From Bettongia penicillata ogilbyi (Eukaryota > Chordata > Mammalia > Diprotodontia > Potoroidae): 64,000 bases of DNA. Positions 54,480-64,000 of the stretch are shown here, piece by piece. The stretch spans positions 598,001 to 662,000 of the forward strand of contig JAJHZJ010000696.1 of the NCBI GenBank assembly GCA_023548195.1, given 5' to 3'. The stretch's first letter is position 1. Each line of letters starts with the position of its first letter. The position numbers and the translations under genes are program-made. The notes under the pieces are model-generated. The model did no database searches, had not been told where the DNA came from, and saw only the letters and a program-made list of their open reading frames with translations.

Positions 54480-56290
54480 GAATGGAATCAAGTCCTATTT
54501 AGGATTGTGCAAAAAGACAGAAAACATCCAAATCCACAACCTGCAGGATACTAAGGCAGATGCCAAGAATTGAGGCAAACAATGGGACCTGCTCCTAGCC
54601 ACCCTATCCTGATTGGCAGGGGCATCGGCATCCAGAATGCAGAAGAGACAAGAATAAATGAAGTCTATCTCACTTATCAGCAAGCATAAGGGTGAACTTG
54701 TGCAAGGATAAAATCTCAGACTAAGAACTTAGATCTAAAGTTTGAGTAAAGCAGAAGAAAACTTTGAATATAATGACGAAATATTATGAATTAAGCGACA
54801 CGCAAAAAGTAAATCCAGAAGAGAAGGTAACTGCCACAACTACAAGAAAAAGTTCACAGAAAAAAATTAATAAGGCAAAAGGATTAAAGGTGTAGTTAGA
54901 AAGAATGAAGCAAGAGATTAAAAAGTTAAATTATAAATAAATTATATTTTGATAGGAAAAATGGAAAGGATAATGAATAGCTGAAAACAGAAAGCATAAA
55001 ATCTTACCCAAGTGTTGAGAATCCCCCAAAATAGGATGGAATAAGTAGAACTTAATGACTCTAGGAGACAACAAGAAATATTAGAGCACAAGATTGAAAG
55101 GGGAAAAAGAGAGATGAAGAAGATGCAAAGTATCTAATGTTTAAAGTCCTAGAAAATGAGTGAAGAACATATTGTTTAAGAATAATTGGACTCCCTGAAA
55201 AATGTGGTAAAAAAAATTTTTGATCTCATGGTTCAAAAAATCATAAAAGAAAACTATCCAGATTTCTTAGAATAAAAGAGCAAACATGACAATAGAATGC
55301 CCCCAAGAAACCTCAAACCAAAAAACACAGGCATATTATAGCCATAATTCAGAACTTCCATGTGAAAGAAAAACATTGTGAATATCCAGAAAAACAGAAT
55401 TTAATGCAAAGAAATTATATAGGACTATGCTGAATCTACCTAAAAGAAGAGAAAATCTTGCGATACAATAGTTCAAAAGGTAAAGGTTTACAACTAAGAA
55501 TAATTTACCCTGAAAAACTGAGTATAATCCTGGGGATGGGGTGAAAAGACCTTTAATACAACATAGAACTTCCAAGTATTCCTGATTGGAAAAAAATCAG
55601 GGCTGAGTAGAAATTTTGAGATGCAAACACAGAAATCAAGAGGAACTAGCAAAGTTACTATTCAAGAAATTAGAAGGTATGAAATGGTAATATGCTTACA
55701 TTGGTAGGGAAGGAAACAGTTGTCCTTTCAGAACATTAATATCATCAAGGACCACGGAGGGAATTAAGTACAACTAACATAAGATATAGTTGTGACTTTG
55801 CTCTATTTTTGTTAGTTTTAAGAGAAGAAAAAGAGAAATGGAAAAATAAATTTATCAGGGAAAAAAATAAGGAAGAAGAGGAAGGAAATATTACTATTTT
55901 AATGGAATGTATGAGAAGAATACAAATATGGAAGAAGGTGTGGGGAGAGCAAATAACAAATACTTCACTCTTAACTGAACCAGAAAAAAAAGAGCATTAC
56001 ACACTCACGTGCACGCGCTTTCATACATAAAAAATTCACTGCAGAAATGCATTCAATTCAACAAGAAAACAGAAGACAAAATGGAAAGAAGGACTGATAA
56101 AAGAGATAGGCGAATGAAGAAAGGAATAATCACAAAAATAAAGGATTTTTTATTGTTAAAAACAGAGATCAGAGTATGGCGAAGAAAGGAAAAATTGTAA
56201 TAAGAACAGACTACTTCAATTATAGATTATTAATATTGATCAGATTCTTCTGCTTTCTCCAATTCTTCTTTCTTTATAAAGAGGGACACA
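54480..56290 (+). mobile_element. HAL1-like element, second copy
   Basis: A-rich, Lys/Glu-codon-rich ORF1 relic at about 54730-55260. It is followed by ORF1 C-terminal sequence shared with the copy at 4890-7600 (CTGAAAAACTGAGTATAATC at 55510; GTATTCCTGATTGGAAAAAA at 55575; ACAGAAATCAAGAGGAACTA at 55629), then a 3' region without RT. All frames are interrupted. The exact ends are not resolved. Confidence 0.62.
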
Positions 56291-56354
56291 AGAGGGAAAG
56301 AAGAAAATCATAGGAATTAACATGAATGGATTTACCCATAACAGTAGAATATAT

Positions 56355-59300
56355 TAATATATTATTTTATTTTATTTCAGTGATCTACAATCACTTCCAT
56401 ATATCTTAGATTTTTCCCCTCCCTACCCTCCTCAACCACTACCTACCCGCTCCCTGAGACAGCATACAGTTTTTATATAGGTTCTACACATACATTCCCT
56501 TTAAATACATTTTCACCTTAGTCATGTGGCACAGAAGAATGAAAATGAATGGGAGAAATCATAAAACAAACCAAAACATAATGCGAAAGAAAATGATCTG
56601 CTTCATTCTGCGATTGAATTTCATAGTTCTTTCCCTGGATGTGGAAGGCATTTTGCCTTAAGAGACCACTGGGAATTATTTAAGTCCTTGCATTGCATTG
56701 AAGTACTGAGTCTACTAGAAAAATTCCTCGCACACTGTGGCAGTTCCTGTGTGCAAAGTTCTCCTAGCTCTGCTCCTTTCACTCAGCATCAATTCATATA
56801 AGTCTTTCCAGGTCCCTCTGAAATCTTCCTGTTTATCATTTCTTACAGCACAATGGTACTCCATTACATTCATATACAATAATTTGTTCAGCCATTCCCC
56901 AATTGATGGGCATCCCCTTGATTTCCAGTTTTTGACCACCACAAAGAGAGCTGCTATAAATATTTTTGTACATGTGGGACCCTTTCCCATTTTTATGATC
57001 TCTTGGGGATACAGTACTAGAAGGAGTATTGGTGTGTCAAAAGGTAAGCACATTGTTGTAGCCCTTTGGGCACAGTTCCAAATTGCTCTACAGAAAGGCT
57101 GGATCAGCTCACAGCTCCACCAACAATGAATTAGCATTCCAACTCTCCCATATCATCTCCAACATTTATCATCTTCCCGTTTTGTCATGTTAGCCAATCT
57201 GATAGGTGTGATGTGGGATCTCAGAGTTGTTTTGATTTGCATCTCACTAATCAAAACTGATTTAGGGCATTTTTTCACATGACTATAGGTATCTTTAATT
57301 TCTTCCTCTGAAAACTGTGTGTTCATATCCTTCAACCATTTATCAATTTGGGAATGACATGCATTCTTGTACATGTGACTCAGTTCTCTATATATTTTAG
57401 AAATGAGATCTTTGTCACAGACACTAGTTGCAAAAATTCTTTCCCAGTTTTCTGCATTCCTCCTAATCATGGTTGCATTAGGTTTGGTTGTGCAAAAACT
57501 TTTCAATTTAATGCAATCAAAATTGTCCATTTTGCATTTCATAATATTTTCTATCTCTTGTTTATTCAAGAACTCTTCCCTTCTCCATAAATTTGACAAA
57601 TACACTAACCTTTGCTCCATTAATTTGTTTATAGTATCAGTCTTTATACCTAGATCATGTACTCATTTGTACTTTATTCTTGTGTATGGTGTCAGGCATT
57701 CATCTATGCCTAGTTCCATCACACTGTCATCCAGTTTTCCAGCAATTTTTGTTGAACAGTGAGTTCTTATCCCAGAAGCTGGGGTCCTTGGTTTTATCAA
57801 GCAGTAGATTGCTATATTCATTAACTATTGTCTCTTGGGTACCTAACATATTCCACTGGTCTACCCTTCTGCTTCTTAGCCAGTACCAAGTGGTTTTGAT
57901 AATTGCTGCTTTATAATACAATTTGAGATCTGGTAGAGCTAGGCCACCTTCCCTAGCATTTATTTTCATTAGTTCCCTTGATATTCTGGACATTTTGTTC
58001 TTTCAGATAAATTTTGATATTATTTTTTCTAGGTTTACAAAATAATTATCTGATAGTTGGATTGGTATGGCACTGAATAAGTAAATTAATTTAGGTAGAA
58101 TTGTCATTTTTATTATATTGGCTCAGCCAACACATGAGCAACTGATGCTTTTCGGCTTAGATTTGACTTTATTTCTGTGAAAAGTGTTTTGTAATTGCAT
58201 TCACATAGTCCCTAGGTTTATTTTAGCAGGGAGACTCCCAAATTTTTTATAGTGTCTACCCTAGTTTTAAACAGGATTTCTCTTTCTATCTCTTGCTGTT
58301 GGTCTTTGTTAGTAATATATAGAAATGCATAAGATTTGTGTGGGTTTATTTGGTAACCTGAAACTTTACCAAAGTTGTTTATTATTTCAAGTAGTTTTTT
58401 ATTGATTCTCTAAGTATATCATCATATCATCTGCAAAGAATGATGGCTTAGTTCCTTCTTTGCCTATTCTAATTCCTTCAATATTTTTCTTCTCTTATTG
58501 CTACAGCTAACATTTCTAATACTACGCTGAATAATAGTGGTGACAACAGACATCCTTGTTTCATCCCTGATCTTATTGGAAATGCATTATCCCCATTGCA
58601 CATAGTGCTTGCTGAAGGTTTTATGTAGATACTGCTTATTATTTTATGGAAAGTTCCATTTATTCCTATGTTCTCCAGTATTTTCAATATGAATGGGTGT
58701 TGTATTTTGTCAAAAGCTTTTTCTGCATCTATTGAGATAATCATGTGGTTTCTGTTAATTTTATTGTTGATATGATCAATGATGTTAATAGTTTTCCTAA
58801 TATTGAACCAGCCCTGCATTCCTGGTATAAATCCTACCTGATCATAATGTATTGTTCTCATGATAAGTTGCTGTATTCTTTTTGCTAAAATCTTGTTTAA
58901 AATTTTTGCATCTATATTAATTAGAGAAATTGGTCTATAATTTTCTTTCTCCATTTTGACTCTTCCTGCTTTAGGTATCAAAACCATATTTGTATCATAA
59001 AAAGAATTTGGGAAGACTCCATCCCCAGTTTTCCCAAATAGTCTATATAGTATTGGAATTGACTGTTCTTTAAATGTTTGATAGAATTCACTTGTAAATC
59101 CATCTGGCCCAGGAGATTTTTTCCTAGGGAGTTCATTGATGGCTTGTTCAATTTCTTTTTCTGAGATGGGGTTATTTTAAGTATTCAGCTTCCTATTTTG
59201 TTAATCTGGGCAGTTTCTATCTTTTAAAATAATCATCCATCTCATGTAGATTGTCGAATTTATGGGCATACAGTTGGGCAAAGTAATTTCTTATTATTGT

Positions 59301-59955
59301 TTTAATTTCCTCCCCACTGGAGGTGAGTTCACCCTTTTCATTTTTGATAGTACTAATTTAGTTTTCTTCTTTTTGACCAAAGGTTTATCAATTTTATTGA
59401 TTTTTCATAAAACTAAGTCTTAGTTTTATTTATTAGTTCAATAGTTTTCTTAATTTCAATTTTATTAATCTCTCCTATAGTTTTCAGTATTTCTAATTTG
59501 GTATTTACTTGAGGATTTTCAATTTGTTCTTTTTCTAGTTTTTTCAGCTGTATGCCCAATTCATTGATCTCCTCTTTCTCTATTTTATTCATGTAGGCAC
59601 TCAAAGATATAAAATTTACCCTAAGAACTGCTTTTGCAGTATCCCATCAAGTTTGACAGGTTGTCTCATTATTGTCATCCTCTTGAATGAAGTTGTTGTT
59701 TCTATAATTTGTTGTTTAACCCACTCATTCTTTAGGATTAGATTGCTTAGTTTCCAATGAGTTTTTGATTTATGTTTCCATGGCCTTTGATTACATGTAA
59801 GTTTTATTGCGTTATGATCTGAGAAGGATGCATTGACTATTTCTGACTTTCTGCACTGGATTGTGAGATTTTTATGGCCTAGTACATGGTCAACTTTTCT
59901 ATACGTGCCATGTACCGCTGAGAAGAAGGTATGTTCTTTCTATGTCAATTCGCTT
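56355..59955 (-). mobile_element. L1 LINE, 3.6 kb, 5'-truncated in the endonuclease domain
   Basis: The largest element here. Minus strand from about 59955: end of the endonuclease (SDHN motif at 59822-59811), linker, RT, C-terminal domain, then 3' UTR (56714-56380) and an A-rich tail seen as TTATTTTATTTTATTT at 56362-56378. Truncation at the 5' end and the A tail fit target-primed reverse transcription. No target duplication could be settled. Confidence 0.92.
56715..59830 (-). pseudogene. L1 ORF2 remnant (endonuclease end, RT, C-terminal domain)
   Basis: ORF2 is the L1 endonuclease/reverse transcriptase. Visible in order on the minus strand: SDHN of the endonuclease (59822); a coiled linker (EINELGIQLKKLEKEQIE, 59575 to 59520); RT frame 58987-58478 with [39 protein letters not shown] (RT block A) and [13 protein letters not shown] (block B). 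A frameshifted FADD catalytic box follows at 58437-58426. Downstream are REGGLALPDLKLYYKA with TTWYWL (57950-57870), QIKTTLRSHITPIRLA (57215 region) and the C-terminus HCWWSCELIQPFCRAIW to WLNKLLYMNVMEYHCA. Several frameshifts and stops split it into at least five frames, so no active enzyme is made, but the catalytic motifs are legible. Decay is milder than in the L2/L3 relics, so it is younger than they are. Confidence 0.9.
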
Positions 59956-59984
59956 TCTTGTATCGGTGTAGGTCAGCCCCTTCT

Positions 59985-60090
59985 CTGCAATTCATAGTCT
60001 TCAAGTTGCCTACAGCAACCCTAGAGGTATTAGGTGACTTGCTTAGGATCCCACAGCCAGTATACGTCAGAGGCAAGATTTGAAGTTTGT
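59985..60090 (-). mobile_element. SINE 5' fragment, antisense
   Basis: GTATTAGGTGACTTGCTTAG GATCCCAC, AGCCAGTATACGTCAGAGGC and AAGATTTGAAG. Confidence 0.55.
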
Positions 60091-60184
60091 TTTTATCAGT
60101 TCCAAGGATGAAATAAAACAATACTACTCCAGATCAACAATAAATAGATCAATGTCCATTAAAACAACCCTGAGGTTCCAGCCA

Positions 60185-60690
60185 TCAGTGTGGCCAAAAC
60201 AACAAAAATTAAAATGGCAATTGTTGGAAGGGCTGTGAGACGATTTTAATAGATTGTTGGTGAATCTGCATACTACAAAACAATTTGGAAGGATAACCTA
60301 CTGTCACTAAAAAGCACCCACTTATTTACCTTAATACCCCTGGTAGGCAAATATCCCAAAAAGATAAAACAAAGAGGAAAAACACCCATAGCTATAAAAT
60401 ATTATTACAGCAGCACTTTTTTTGATTTCAAAGAATGGAAATAGAGTGGCCACCCATTCATAAGTGGACTGAACAATTTATGATGTACTGATTTAATGGA
60501 ATATTACTGAACATGAAGAAATGATGAAAGGGAAAAATTCAGAGAAACATAGGAAGACTTTTATGAACTGACACAGATTGAAATGAGTAGAAGCTGGATA
60601 ACAATTTGTAAAATAACTATATCACTGTAAAAACAAAAAAAGCTATAGTAATTTTCCCACAGAGAAAATGATCATCAGAAAAATCTTCAC
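60185..60690 (+). mobile_element. L1 ORF2 C-terminus/3' UTR fragment
   Basis: AAAATTAAAATGGCAATTGT, AGATTGTTGGTGAATCTGCA, GGCAAATATCCCAAAAAGAT, GTGGCCACCCATTCATAAGT, TTTAATGGAATATTACTGAA and AGGAAGACTTTTATGAACTG: the same old L1 region as 52640-53130. Confidence 0.65.
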
Positions 60691-60948
60691 TCCTTTCTCT
60701 CCCCCAAATCAGCATCAACAACCCTAGTGCCAACTACACCTGAGACTATGCATAGAACTTTCTCCATTTCTGAAGGTGTTGAAGTATTGGCCATGATTAA
60801 ATCAGCTCTATCTTTGTTCCTTGATGGAGAGTGTTGACGTATGCCCCTATGGTTCCACTCACTATTTTTCTAACTTTCTGGACAAATGTCCCTCCTTGAT
60901 CACTCCTCCCACCCCTCCTCAACTCCTCCCCCAACTTCACTTCCCAAT
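60691..60948. other. Unidentified spacer
   Basis: Nothing recognised. Confidence 0.35.
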
Positions 60949-60949
60949 A

Positions 60950-61070
60950 AAACACTCTTTGTATATTAGAGTATAAACACTTTGAGGGCAGGGACTGTCT
61001 TTGCTTTTGTGTTCACTATACTTAGCACCGTGCTTAGCATATGGTAAATGCTAATATTTCATCCTTCTTT
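60950..61070 (+). mobile_element. L2 3' terminus
   Basis: AAACACTTTGAGGGCAGGGA CTGTC, TAGCACCGTGCTTAGCATAT GGTAAATGC. Confidence 0.72.
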
Positions 61071-61194
61071 TGTTCATGCATTCAATTTGTTCTTCCATTT
61101 TTCAGCCTTCTCCACTGGGATAGAAATTTCCCTTGCATGATGGATTGTTAGATTCAAAACCATTCTGTAGGATGTTTTGTCTAGAGAGATGTAT

Positions 61195-61232
61195 TGTATA
61201 TTTATATATATATTTACATTTACTTATTTATT
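61195..61232. repeat. AT-rich simple repeat
   Basis: TATATTTATATATATATTTA units. Confidence 0.8.
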
Positions 61233-61284
61233 TATGACATTTCTACTCCAGCCCAAGTAAGTTTTAAATTTGACTTTTCAACTT

Positions 61285-61780
61285 TCAACAACAATTCAAG
61301 GAGAATTATTAAGCTCCTATTGTATGCAAAGCCCCAAACTAGGTGCTAAGATTACAAAAACAAAAATGAAAAAGTCCCTATATTCAAGGAACTAACATCT
61401 TAGGGGAAAGGAGTATGTAATAAGTAGACATCATAAGTAATTATACACAATAATACATAGTAGTTTCAAGAGAGAGAGAATGTTAATACCTAAGATAAGG
61501 AGATATAAGAAAGACTTTATACGAAGTGGTACCTAAACTGTCCTTTGAGGAAAGGATTCTAGGAGTTAGGGAAAATGAGGGTATATATTCTAGACATGAG
61601 ACACTGCATCTGCAAAACAAAGGAGATGAGAGGCAGAATGTTATATATGAAGAAAGACTAGCTAGCCTGTTTGACTAGAACAGAGAATAAGGAAAAGAAA
61701 ATGGTAGGAAATTAGAATGGAAAAGTAAATGGGAACCAGATTGCGAAGGATTTTGAAAGCCTTCCACAACTGTTGTATCA
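61285..61780 (-). mobile_element. L2 3' half-kilobase, antisense
   Basis: TTATTAAGCTCCTATTGTAT, AGTCCCTATATTCAAGGAAC, TCTAGACATGAGACACTGCA, GGGAACCAGATTGCGAAGGA TTTTG: same layout as 39695-40640. Confidence 0.68.
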
Positions 61781-61784
61781 CCAT

Positions 61785-61850
61785 ATGCAGCACGGTGCCT
61801 TCAATATAGCAGGTATTTAATCAATGTTGGTCGCTGTTGATGTCACCATG
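61785..61850 (+). mobile_element. L2 or MIR 3' terminal fragment
   Basis: GCAGCACGGTGCCTTCAATA, TAGCAGGTATTTAATCAATG. Confidence 0.5.
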
Positions 61851-62029
61851 TAATAATCTATGGTAGAATGCACGGGAGCTATGTTTGACCCTGCTCTCCT
61901 TAACAATGTTATCAATGACTTAATTACTTAGGGGAGCTCATAGACTTGCATATTCTACCTTCTTCAGAACTCATCCAAACTTCTCACACACACCAGTTCA
62001 CCCTGTAACATCATTTTAGTACTTGAATT
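61851..62029. other. Unidentified spacer
   Basis: Nothing recognised. Confidence 0.35.
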
Positions 62030-62500
62030 CACACCTAGAAGTATCCTCTCCTCCTGCTGGTCCCTCCTTCAGAATCTCCATTTAAAAAGTGCACCCAAGG
62101 CAGCTCTCTTTTTCTCATCTAATTTCACTCCCCCAGATTTTTCCACCACCATTACCCCAACCAGGGGGTTCTTCCCCCCTCCCCTTTTCAGCTTCCTTGA
62201 GAGCAGGTGTTGTCTTTCTTTTTACTTAAATTTGTATCTGCAGGTCCATTGCCAATTTTCTTGTCTTACGTCTTGCCACTTGATCAATGACTCTGGAGAA
62301 AAGAGTGAGGATGATGACTTTGCACCCAAGGCATCTCTGCCTCACTTAGATCCAATTCACTTGCAAGTCAAGATATCACCCTGCTGATGCCATCGGTCCT
62401 CCTTCAAAATGAAGGACTAACAACATCTTCAGCACTTAGCACGGAGCCTGGCACGTAGTAAATGCTTAATGAATCCTTGTTGACTAATTGGCTCGAGTGA
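62030..62500 (+). mobile_element. L2 3' end split by family X
   Basis: Left piece: TTCCTTGAGAGCAGGTGTTG and AAATTTGTATCTGCAG. Right piece: CAGCACTTAGCACGGAGCCT, GTAGTAAATGCTTAATGAAT. Together they read as one L2 terminus without the X insert. Confidence 0.7.
62244..62427 (+). mobile_element. Family X repeat, ~184-bp copy in L2
   Basis: AATGACTCTGGAGAAAAGAG, TCTGCCTCACTTAGATCCAA, TTGCAAGTCAAGATATCACC and the fixed end CCTTCAAAATGAAGGACTAA CAACATC. Confidence 0.8.
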
Positions 62501-62509
62501 TGGGTTGAG

Positions 62510-63030
62510 TTCTAGGTGACACAATTTAGAAAGCATATGGATAAACTGAAAGTCATCCATGACATGCTGAGCGAATGAGGAGAAAATTACTGTATACTCT
62601 TACTGGTTCCAGAAACTAGGAATATTTAGCCTGAAGAAGAAAATGCTCAGAGGGATAAGAGTGTCATCTTCAGGTAATAATAATAACCATAAAAATGTCT
62701 AGCATTTACATGCCACTTTACAGAGGTTATTTCACTTGATCCTCCAAGTAACTCTGGAAAGGACTAAAGGACTATTGAATGAAAGCAGGATTAGACTTCT
62801 TCCACCCCATAGACCAGAACCATGAGGAATGGTTAGAATTTAAAAAAAAAAAAAAAAAAGCAAATTTCAGCATATTGAGAGGGAAAAAAAAACTTCAGCC
62901 ATTAAAGCTGGCCAAAAGCCAAATGGGGCTATCTCAAGGGATAGCCACTCAGCAGAGATCCTTGTCATGCATTCTTATCCCAGTATGGATGGGATTAGAG
63001 AACCTCCAAGGTCTAACATTCAGTCTATTC
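62510..63030 (+). mobile_element. L3/CR1 3' end split by SINE fragment
   Basis: AGGAATATTTAGCCTGAAGA (62619), AGCAGGATTAGACTTCTTCC (62783), ATAGACCAGAACCATGAGGA ATGG (62810) and decayed later segments follow L3 3' order. A CORE-SINE piece sits at 62675-62770. Confidence 0.68.
62675..62770 (-). mobile_element. CORE-SINE 3' part inside L3, antisense
   Basis: AATAATAATAACCATAAAAA TGTCTAGCATTTACATG, GATCCTCCAAGTAACTCTGG. Confidence 0.6.
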
Positions 63031-63129
63031 TACCAACATCACTAAAATGCCTTTAGAACCCAAAATGTGGTCAAGGACTGATAGATTTGAACAATGGCAT
63101 CAGATTTGTCATTGTCCTTCACATATTGA

Positions 63130-63310
63130 GGCAGCTAGGTGATCCAATTCATAGAACAATAGACTTGGAATCAGAAAGACCTGAGTTCATACCTTATCTC
63201 AGATATAAGCTAGATGACCTCAGATATAAGCTAGATGACCCCAGATTAGTCCTTTAAAATTCTCAGCCTCAGTTTCCTCATCTGTAAAAAGAGTATGATA
63301 ATCACTTCAC
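63130..63310 (+). mobile_element. CORE-SINE with internal tandem duplication
   Basis: AGGCAGCTAGGTGATCCAAT, AGAAAGACCTGAGTTCATAC, then CCTCAGATATAAGCTAGATG AC-type unit twice (about 63198-63242), and CTCAGTTTCCTCATCTGTAA. Confidence 0.78.
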
Positions 63311-63311
63311 T

Positions 63312-63425
63312 TTTATCAGTCCAAATTTCACAGATGAAGAACCTGAGCCCTGGGGTAGTTAAATGACTTGCCCAAAGTCTCACAGTGTCAGAAATATGAT
63401 TTTAACTCAGCTCCTCCATTTCTAA
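63312..63425 (-). mobile_element. MIR fragment, antisense
   Basis: TTTCACAGATGAAGAACCTG, AAATGACTTGCCCAAAGTCT, TATGATTTTAACTCAGC. Confidence 0.58.
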
Positions 63426-63484
63426 GCCAATGTTCCTTCCCCTGTTTCCCCTGTAACACACTCTGCTGCTCAGTCTTCCTCAAA

Positions 63485-63705
63485 GAATCCTCAGATTTCT
63501 TCACAGCTCACCTCTTCCATGAAACCTTCCCTGTCCTATCCCTCTTTAAATCACCTGGTATTAACTTATTTGTGTAGATGTTGTGTCCTCCTAGAAGAAT
63601 GGAAGCTCTTGAGGACAGGGTCAATTTTCTTTTTCTCCTTATAGCCCTGGCACCTAGCATAGTACTCAAATCAAGGTAGGTATTTAATGATTTAGGAATT
63701 GAATA
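63485..63705 (+). mobile_element. L2 3' end
   Basis: TCTTCCATGAAACCTTCCCT, GAATGGAAGCTCTTGAGGAC AGGG, GCCCTGGCACCTAGCATAGT, GGTAGGTATTTAATGA. Confidence 0.75.
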
Positions 63706-63789
63706 AAATTTAATTGACTATACACTTCATAAGCCAAGACTGTCCCTCACATAACAGTCTATTGTATAATGTTCAACTGCATCTTTCAT

Positions 63790-63925
63790 CATCCTCTTCA
63801 TTGGTCATAAATTCCATGCAGGCAGGGCCAGGTCTTGCTAAGCTTTGTCTTTGCACCAAGGCCAAGAGTGACCTGCATGCAACATTTTCCTGATAAATGC
63901 TTGTCATTATATTAAGAAATACATA
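63790..63925 (+). mobile_element. L2-like 3' terminal fragment
   Basis: CATGCAGGCAGGGCCAGGTC TTG and CCTGATAAATGCTTGTCATT. Confidence 0.5.
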
Positions 63926-64000
63926 ACATGGACAACCCCGAGGGTCTTTTCCAACTCACATTTCTAGATTAACAAAGCTCCTTCCTTTGTGTGGCAAGCA

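Noticed and set aside
56737..57129. 130-codon plus-strand open frame
   Set aside because: Shadow of the antisense L1 ORF2 C-terminal domain.
57403..57762. 119-codon hydrophobic plus-strand frame resembling a membrane protein
   Set aside because: Also the complement of L1 ORF2; A-rich coding on the minus strand gives Leu/Phe/Ser-rich plus-strand frames.

Overview
The window looks like marsupial nuclear DNA. The evidence is repeat content: repeated full copies of the tRNA-headed marsupial SINE (MAR1/WSINE type: a GGCAGCTAGGTGGC-like head, CORE middle and an AGTTGGACATGACTGAAC-like tail), a BovB-like RTE tail, half-L1 (HAL1) elements, many MIR/MIR3 and L2/L3 relics, and a Tigger1 deletion derivative. 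Family names are from memory of consensus sequences, since no database search could be run. I cannot tell which marsupial it is.

I found no functional protein-coding gene, tRNA, rRNA, snRNA or CRISPR array. All open frames are short. Those I recognise belong to decayed transposon proteins: hAT transposase at 2.2-2.9 kb, L2 endonuclease at 18.2 kb, L2 RT at 18.5 kb, Tigger1 ORF ends at 19.2 kb, L3/CR1 RT at 41 and 48 kb, and L1 ORF2 at 56.7-59.8 kb. The window is best read as intergenic or deep intronic sequence.

Layout. 0-8.3 kb: a hAT-type MITE, MIR, a perfect 50-bp AT-rich palindrome beside (TA)30 and TTAGGG-like units, a hAT transposase fossil, L2, MAR1 SINE, a 2.7-kb HAL1, a BovB-like RTE tail and an L3 tail. 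8.8-10.3 kb: antisense L1 5' UTR plus ORF1 start. 10.5-17 kb: MIR/MIR3, L2 and MAR1 copies, and the first copy of an unnamed ~0.5-kb repeat, called family X here. 17.3-22.5 kb: microsatellite, L2 plus and L2 minus, Tigger1, L3 tail and two X copies. 23.9-34.5 kb: SINE-dense, including a three-level nested insertion at 28.0-28.9 kb and a repeat-poor, relatively GC-rich block at 31.5-32.3 kb. 35.1-37.7 kb: long L2 split by ~0.77 kb of unknown sequence. 39-42 kb: antisense L2 with an X insertion, then antisense L3/CR1 with an L1-tail insertion. 42.8-47.4 kb: SINEs, (GT)n(GA)n and a large purine microsatellite. 47.4-48.6 kb: antisense L3/CR1. 48.6-51 kb: unrecognised. 51.3-56.3 kb: X copy, MIR3, L1 tail, L2, L3 and HAL1. 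56.35-59.95 kb: the largest element, a 3.6-kb antisense L1. 60-64 kb: old L1, L2, L3 and SINE fragments.

No operon or pathway is present. The relationships visible are parasitic and historical: non-autonomous elements share 3' ends with the LINE that mobilised them (MIR with L2, MIR3 with L3), and target-site duplications and nesting give a relative insertion order. I found no convincing new gene system. The items most worth checking are repeat family X, two ~345-bp L1/HAL1 tails with almost the same 5' breakpoint, the palindrome/TA/TTAGGG cluster, and the repeat-poor blocks near 31.5-32.3 kb and 50.2-50.7 kb.
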